Shown one piece after another: positions 43,215 to 47,289 of a stretch of 47,289 nucleotides of DNA. Numbering within the stretch: the first letter of the stretch is position 1; each line of letters starts with the position of its first letter. A program made the translations under genes and the position numbers. The notes below the pieces were generated by a model. That model saw only the letters and a list, made by a program, of their open reading frames with translations. It had not been told where the DNA came from and searched no databases. The DNA comes from a virus, in the IMG/VR virus record IMGVR_UViG_3300042691_001185, positions 1 through 47,289 of that record. One strand, 5' to 3'.

Positions 43215-44039
43215 ATGACAAAAGTTAATTACTTAAACAACAAAGATTTACTAGAAGAAATACACAAAAGCAAAAATACATTCTGCTCATTTACGCAACC
43301 AGAGTATCATCGTTATGATTTGATATTGCCAAGTGTAGATAAAATTAATATTCGAACTATTGCTGAAGCTAAACGAGCGCAGGCAAAACGACAAAGCCAA
43401 GAAGCATATGTTGCCCGTAAGGCAGCTGGTGAAAAAGTTAAACAGGCAGATTGCGAAGTAGATTATAAAAAGATTCAAAAGACTGATGTTGTGTTTCGCA
43501 TTATGACGTTTGATCATATTCCCCTGAACAATACCCGTAAAAAGAATCCTAAGACACTTGCTGACCATAGAGATAAAGTTAACTTTCCTCCGTTTCAACA
43601 CTGGAAGTTTGATGATAAAGACATACTAGTGTGTGTTGGAAAAAGTCATTGGAAGGGTGATTTAGAAAAAGGCAAGTTTAATAAAGATCACGGGCAAATC
43701 ACCAATACGCTAGCCCGCATGTATATTAAACTATGCGAACGCTATGCTACCCGTGGTAATGTTCGTGGCTACACTTACAACGATGAGATGCGTGGGCAGG
43801 CTATTCTACAGCTAACACAGATTGGCCTACAATTTGACGAATCAAAGTCAGATAATCCATTTGCTTATTTTACTGCCGCAGTTACTAACAGCTTTGTTAG
43901 GATTATTAACTTAGAAAAACGTAATCAAAACATCCGTGATGACTTGTTAGAAATTAATGGCATGAACCCGAGCTATTCTAGAACTGGTTCTGGAGAACAT
44001 GCTGCCGCTGTTAAGCGTTTCGACGAAACAACTGATTGA
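43215..44039 (+). CDS. gp55: Late transcription sigma factor gp55
   Basis: Directs host RNA polymerase to late promoters. The conserved region is in the second half: ITNTLARMYIKLCERYATRG (about 157-176), then YNDEMRGQAILQLTQIGLQF and DNPFAYFTAAVTNSFVRIIN, corresponding to sigma region 2 in gp55, followed by LEKRNQNIRDDLLEINGM. At 274 residues it is longer than T4 gp55 (185). The added N-terminal 150 residues (LNNKDLLEEIHKSKNTFCSF; a basic KRAQAKRQSQEAYVARKA; VVFRIMTFDHIPL; FPPFQHWKF) agree with my memory of the aquatic T4-like form. It starts a + strand group with gp47 and gp46, the order also found near these genes in T4. Driven by a consensus promoter with a near-leaderless start. Confidence 0.93.
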   Translation: MTKVNYLNNKDLLEEIHKSKNTFCSFTQPEYHRYDLILPSVDKINIRTIAEAKRAQAKRQSQEAYVARKAAGEKVKQADCEVDYKKIQKTDVVFRIMTFDHIPLNNTRKKNPKTLADHRDKVNFPPFQHWKFDDKDILVCVGKSHWKGDLEKGKFNKDHGQITNTLARMYIKLCERYATRGNVRGYTYNDEMRGQAILQLTQIGLQFDESKSDNPFAYFTAAVTNSFVRIINLEKRNQNIRDDLLEINGMNPSYSRTGSGEHAAAVKRFDETTD

Positions 44040-44064
44040 CCTGTAGCCTTAAAACAACTATAAT
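44036..44064 (+). promoter_or_regulatory. Sigma70-type promoter for gp47-gp46
   Basis: TTGACC (44036-44041) overlaps the gp55 stop codon; after 17 bases comes perfect TATAAT (44059-44064). Start expected near 44071, directly at the GGAG (44073-44076) that serves the TTG start of gp47. Confidence 0.83.
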
Positions 44065-44084
44065 AGTGCAACGGAGATACTATA

Positions 44085-45098
44085 TTGAGTAACCTTTTTA
44101 AACGAGTAGCCTGCTTTACTGACATTCATTTTGGATTGAAGTCAAATAGTCAAGTACACAACCAAGACTGCGAAGATTTTGTAGATTGGTATATTGCTAA
44201 AGCCAAGGAGCAAGGATGTGACACAGGTATTTTTATGGGCGATTGGCATCACAACCGCAATAGTCTTAACATTACTACTATGGACTACTCACTTCGAGCA
44301 CTGGAGAAACTTGGACAGGCTTTTGATCAGTTTTTCTTTTTTCCAGGTAATCACGATCTTTATTATAAGGATAAGCGTGATATTCATTCAGTAGAGTTTG
44401 GCAAGTATATTCCTGGAATTACTGTAGTTCACGAACCCACTACTATTGGCGACGTTACCTTATGTCCGTGGCTTGTAGGAGACGAATGGCGATCAGTAGG
44501 CAAAAAAGGCGGAAAATATATCTTTGGTCACTTTGAATTGCCTAGCTTTTTCATGAACGCAATGATACAGATGCCAGATCACGGTGAAATTAATCTCGAC
44601 AGCTTTAAAGGTTACGAAATGGGATTTAGTGGACACTTTCACAAGCGTCAGAGACAGCGTAATATGATCTATATTGGAAATGCATTTCCGCATAACTATG
44701 CAGATAATTGGGATGACGATCGTGGCATGATGATCTTAGAGTGGGACGGTGAGCCTGAATATCATACTTGGCCTATGCAGCCTACATTCCGCACAGTTAA
44801 ATTAAGCGAACTAATTGACAATGCCGATACTATTATTAAACCTAATCAGCATCTACGTGTCAGTCTCGATATTGATATTAGTTATGAAGAAGCTAGCTTT
44901 ATTAAAGAGAAGTTTATGGCAGACTATACCATACGTGAACTTACGCTAATTCCAGAAAAGAAAGAAATTGAAATCAACACAGACATTGACATTCAAGCGT
45001 TTGAAAGTGTAGATCAAATTGTCAGCAATCAATTGATTAATATTGAAAGTGATACATTTGACAAAAAAGTACTGTTGGAGATTTATAACAGCTTATGA
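44085..45098 (+). CDS. gp47: Recombination endonuclease subunit gp47 (Mre11/SbcD-like)
   Basis: Nuclease partner of gp46 in end resection, recombination-dependent replication and host DNA degradation. Metallophosphoesterase motifs are complete: FTDIHFG (11-17), GDWHHN (52-57), GNHD (88-91), GHFE (148-151) and GHFHKRQ (183-189). 337 residues, the same as T4 gp47 within a few residues. The start codon is TTG; no ATG is available nearby, motif I begins at residue 11, and GGAG lies eight bases upstream. The stop overlaps the gp46 start (ATGA), consistent with equal synthesis of the complex. Confidence 0.95.
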   Translation: MSNLFKRVACFTDIHFGLKSNSQVHNQDCEDFVDWYIAKAKEQGCDTGIFMGDWHHNRNSLNITTMDYSLRALEKLGQAFDQFFFFPGNHDLYYKDKRDIHSVEFGKYIPGITVVHEPTTIGDVTLCPWLVGDEWRSVGKKGGKYIFGHFELPSFFMNAMIQMPDHGEINLDSFKGYEMGFSGHFHKRQRQRNMIYIGNAFPHNYADNWDDDRGMMILEWDGEPEYHTWPMQPTFRTVKLSELIDNADTIIKPNQHLRVSLDIDISYEEASFIKEKFMADYTIRELTLIPEKKEIEINTDIDIQAFESVDQIVSNQLINIESDTFDKKVLLEIYNSL

Positions 45099-46873
45099 TA
45101 AAAATTAAAGATTTAACAGTAAAAAACTTTATGAGTGTGGGCAATCAAACTCAGGCAGTAGATTTTGGTCGAGAGCAATTAACCCTTGTGTTAGGTGAAA
45201 ACTTAGATCAAGGCGGGGATGACAGCGGCTCGAGAAACGGAACTGGTAAAACTACCATTGTTAATGCACTAAGTTTTGCATTATTCGGCACTGCACTAAC
45301 TAACATTAAAAAAGACAATCTGATTAATAAGATAAACAACAGGAACATGTTAGTTACCTTAACGTTTGAAAAAGACGGTAACAAATATAAGATCGAGCGT
45401 GGGCGTAAACCTACAATCATGAAGTTCTATGTTAACAATCAAGAGCAGAGTGCAGAGTCTACTGATGATAGTCAGGGTGACATGCGTGAAACGCAAAAGG
45501 ATATTGACGAGTTGTTAGGAATGAGTCACGATATGTTTAAACACATTGTAGCTCTTAACACCTATACAGAACCGTTTCTCAGCTTGAAAGCTAATGAGCA
45601 ACGTGAGATCATTGAGCAGTTGTTGGGCATTACTCTGTTATCAGAGAAAGCAGACACGCTTAAAGAACAGATTAGACAGACTAAAGAAAATATCTTTCAA
45701 GAAACAGCAGATATTGAAGCTGCTAAAAAGTCTAACGAAAAAATACAAGTAAGTATTACTGGTTTAGAAACTAGGCAATCAGCCTGGTATGCTCAACAGA
45801 AGACAGACTGTGCAAAAATTGAACAGAGCATTGCAGAACTGCAAAGTGTTGATATTGAAAAAGAGCTTGTGCAACATGCTAAGTTAAAACAATATGACGA
45901 ACATGCGGCTAAGATTAAAAGCCTTAACAAAGAAAAGGCCACACTAGAAACTGCTGTTATACAAGCTGACAAGACTGTAGCAAAATATACTAAAGAAGTA
46001 GAGCAGTTAAAAAATAAAACTTGTCCTGCGTGTGAGCAAGGGTTACATAGCCACAAGCACGAAGAAATGACTACCGGTGCTGAAAAGAACTTAGCAGATG
46101 CTGTTGCATATTTAGAAAGTATTAGTGATAGCTATGCAACTGTGCTTCAAGAGTTAGAGACTATAGGTGATATCAACGGCAGACCGCAGACTTACTACGA
46201 CACTGTCGAAGAAGCATTAAAGCATCAAAACAATCTAACAAGTCTAGAAGAAGCATTGACTAGGAGACATACAGAAACTGATCCTTATCAAGAACAAATT
46301 GATGATCTTAAGCATACTGCTATGCAAGATATCTCATGGGATAATGTTAATTTGTTGAATAGTATGAAGGATCATCAAGAGTTCTTGTTAAAATTACTAA
46401 CAAACAAAGATAGTTTTATCCGTAAAAAGATCATAGATCAGAACCTTGCCTATTTGAATAACAGGCTTACGTACTATCTTGACAAGATGGGATTACCGCA
46501 TCAAGTTAGTTTCTTAAACGACTTAAACGTTGAGATTACACAGTTAGGACAGGATCTAGATTTTGATAACTTGTCTCGTGGCGAACGCAATCGTTTAATC
46601 TTAGGATTAAGCTGGGCGTTCCGTGATGTGTGGGAAAGTCTGTATCAAAGCATTAACTTATTGTTTGTTGACGAGCTTATCGACAACGGATTAGATGCAA
46701 ACGGTGTAGAAAATGCGTTAGGTGTACTTAAGAAGATGGCACGTGAACGTAAGAAGAACATTTTCTTAATCTCACACAAAGATGAATTGATTGGTCGTGT
46801 TAATAATGTACTTAAAGTTGTTAAGGAAAACGGCTTTACCAGCTATGCAAACGATATTGAGGTTACAGAATAA
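45095..46873 (+). CDS. gp46: Recombination endonuclease subunit gp46 (Rad50/SbcC-like ATPase)
   Basis: 592 residues with SMC/Rad50 order: N-terminal strand and Walker A GSRNGTGKTT (45-54), Q-loop region around LNTYTEPFLSLKANEQRE, coiled coils on either side of a CPAC zinc hook (310-313), ABC signature LSRGERNR (493-500), Walker B NLLFVDEL (521-528), and an H-loop in FLISHKDEL near the end. The coils are short, as in T4 gp46 (560 residues). It works with gp47 to resect DNA ends. ATGA overlap with gp47; the next gene begins directly after its stop. Confidence 0.96.
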   Translation: MIKIKDLTVKNFMSVGNQTQAVDFGREQLTLVLGENLDQGGDDSGSRNGTGKTTIVNALSFALFGTALTNIKKDNLINKINNRNMLVTLTFEKDGNKYKIERGRKPTIMKFYVNNQEQSAESTDDSQGDMRETQKDIDELLGMSHDMFKHIVALNTYTEPFLSLKANEQREIIEQLLGITLLSEKADTLKEQIRQTKENIFQETADIEAAKKSNEKIQVSITGLETRQSAWYAQQKTDCAKIEQSIAELQSVDIEKELVQHAKLKQYDEHAAKIKSLNKEKATLETAVIQADKTVAKYTKEVEQLKNKTCPACEQGLHSHKHEEMTTGAEKNLADAVAYLESISDSYATVLQELETIGDINGRPQTYYDTVEEALKHQNNLTSLEEALTRRHTETDPYQEQIDDLKHTAMQDISWDNVNLLNSMKDHQEFLLKLLTNKDSFIRKKIIDQNLAYLNNRLTYYLDKMGLPHQVSFLNDLNVEITQLGQDLDFDNLSRGERNRLILGLSWAFRDVWESLYQSINLLFVDELIDNGLDANGVENALGVLKKMARERKKNIFLISHKDELIGRVNNVLKVVKENGFTSYANDIEVTE

Positions 46874-47146
46874 ATGAGCGAGAGTCTGCATGATCAGTTA
46901 ATGAAAGAGTTTCGAAAGTATTTTGAAAATTATCAAGACTGGGCTATGAATCAGACTCACGCAGCAGGCATGAGAACTAGGGCAAACTTATTAGAAATTA
47001 GACGACTTTCTAGAGAACTTAGAATAGATATTCTAGAAACTCGCAGAACGTTTCCAAAAATTAAATCACCAAAATATAGAGAAGCAAAGTTAAAAGAACA
47101 GCTCGCTCAAAAACAACAGGCACAAGGCGACAGCGGCACTAACTAA
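46874..47146 (+). CDS. Small basic phage protein, function unknown
   Basis: 90 residues beginning immediately after the gp46 stop. Helical and basic throughout: EFRKYFENYQDWAMNQTHAA, then a segment TRANLLEIRRLSRELRIDIL with regular Arg spacing, ending in a Lys/Gln-rich tail. Similar short proteins follow gp46 in marine T4-like phages, as I remember them, but no role is known. Basic helices downstream of recombination genes could bind DNA or the gp46/47 complex, a guess from context. Confidence 0.72.
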   Translation: MSESLHDQLMKEFRKYFENYQDWAMNQTHAAGMRTRANLLEIRRLSRELRIDILETRRTFPKIKSPKYREAKLKEQLAQKQQAQGDSGTN

Positions 47147-47150
47147 GTGC

Positions 47151-47289
47151 ATGTCATGGTATTATCAAGGAACTTTAATCGAAGCTTTACCCGAAGAGTG
47201 TATTGGCTTTGTTTATTGCATCACTAATAACATAACTGGTCGCAAATATATAGGCAAGAAATTAGCAAAATTCTCTAAAACAACTTATA
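47151..47289 (+). CDS. Partial GIY-YIG-like nuclease-family protein (cut by window end)
   Basis: Open from an ATG at 47151 to the window edge, 46 codons visible and no stop. It reads MSWYYQGTLIEALPEECIGF then VYCITNNITGRKYIGKKL: a F-V-Y strand and a K-Y-I-G strand spaced as in the GIY-YIG nuclease domain. Related small proteins of T4-like cyanophages share this beginning, as I recall. GIY-YIG proteins in phages include homing endonucleases and T4 Seg-type enzymes, but a domesticated or packaging role is also possible. The 3' part is needed to see the catalytic Arg and Glu. Confidence 0.65.
   Translation, partial: MSWYYQGTLIEALPEECIGFVYCITNNITGRKYIGKKLAKFSKTTY

Noticed and set aside
1-47289. 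tRNA genes, CRISPR arrays, insertion sequences, attachment sites
   Set aside because: Coding density leaves gaps of at most about 90 bases and none shows a cloverleaf, repeat-spacer pattern, transposase or integrase. A tRNA scan would be decisive, but I saw no candidate.
1-47289. Naming the host as a cyanobacterium because the proteins resemble cyanophage homologues
   Set aside because: No photosynthesis or other cyanophage-specific metabolic gene is in the window, and the same structural genes occur in phages of other aquatic bacteria.

Overview
The window is a piece of a T4-like contractile-tailed bacteriophage genome (Caudoviricetes, T4 supergroup) of the marine/freshwater type that includes the T4-like cyanophages and pelagiphages. 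The evidence is a set of T4 core proteins recognisable from their sequences: baseplate proteins gp53, gp5, gp25 and gp6, late sigma factor gp55, the recombination nuclease gp47/gp46, and an RNase H-like 5' nuclease. The DNA is AT-rich and genes are packed with ATGA, TAATG and GTGA overlaps. No intergenic gap exceeds about 90 bases. I saw no tRNA, CRISPR, insertion sequence or photosynthesis gene. The host cannot be named from this window.

Layout. (1) 12-8041, + strand: early/middle genes. These are a coiled-coil unknown, the 5' nuclease, four small unknowns, a MoxR-type AAA+ ATPase with a paired metallopeptidase-like/VWA protein and a methyltransferase-like protein, four or five small phage unknowns, and thyX. 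(2) 7966-12617, - strand: a translationally coupled run of six genes holding four glycosyltransferase-like proteins with DxD-type motifs, read from its own sigma70-type promoter. (3) 12697-19959, - strand: tail-fibre-like proteins that share modules, one ending in a phage tail collar domain. (4) 19962-33923, - strand: one 4653-residue structural protein containing what looks like a seven-bladed FG-GAP propeller. (5) 33923-43137, - strand: the baseplate block (gp6, gp25, gp5, hub-like protein, gp53, tube/baseplate-like protein). (6) 43215-47289, + strand: gp55, gp47, gp46, a small unknown and the start of a GIY-YIG-like gene cut by the window edge.

How it works together. The + strand blocks carry strong sigma70-like promoters (TTGACA-like, exactly 17 bases, TATAAT), so host RNA polymerase should read them early. 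One of these drives gp55. The late sigma factor then probably recognises short CTAAATA/GTAAATA boxes lying 17-24 bases ahead of several - strand structural genes, including one back to back with the gp55 promoter. The two transcription territories collide near 8.0 kb, where a good + strand intrinsic terminator lies inside the coding sequence of the opposing glycosyltransferase-like gene.

Most worth following up are the glycosyltransferase cassette beside the tail-fibre genes, the MoxR/VWA/methyltransferase-like module with a hairpin built into its second promoter, the propeller in the giant tail protein, and several compact regulatory structures.
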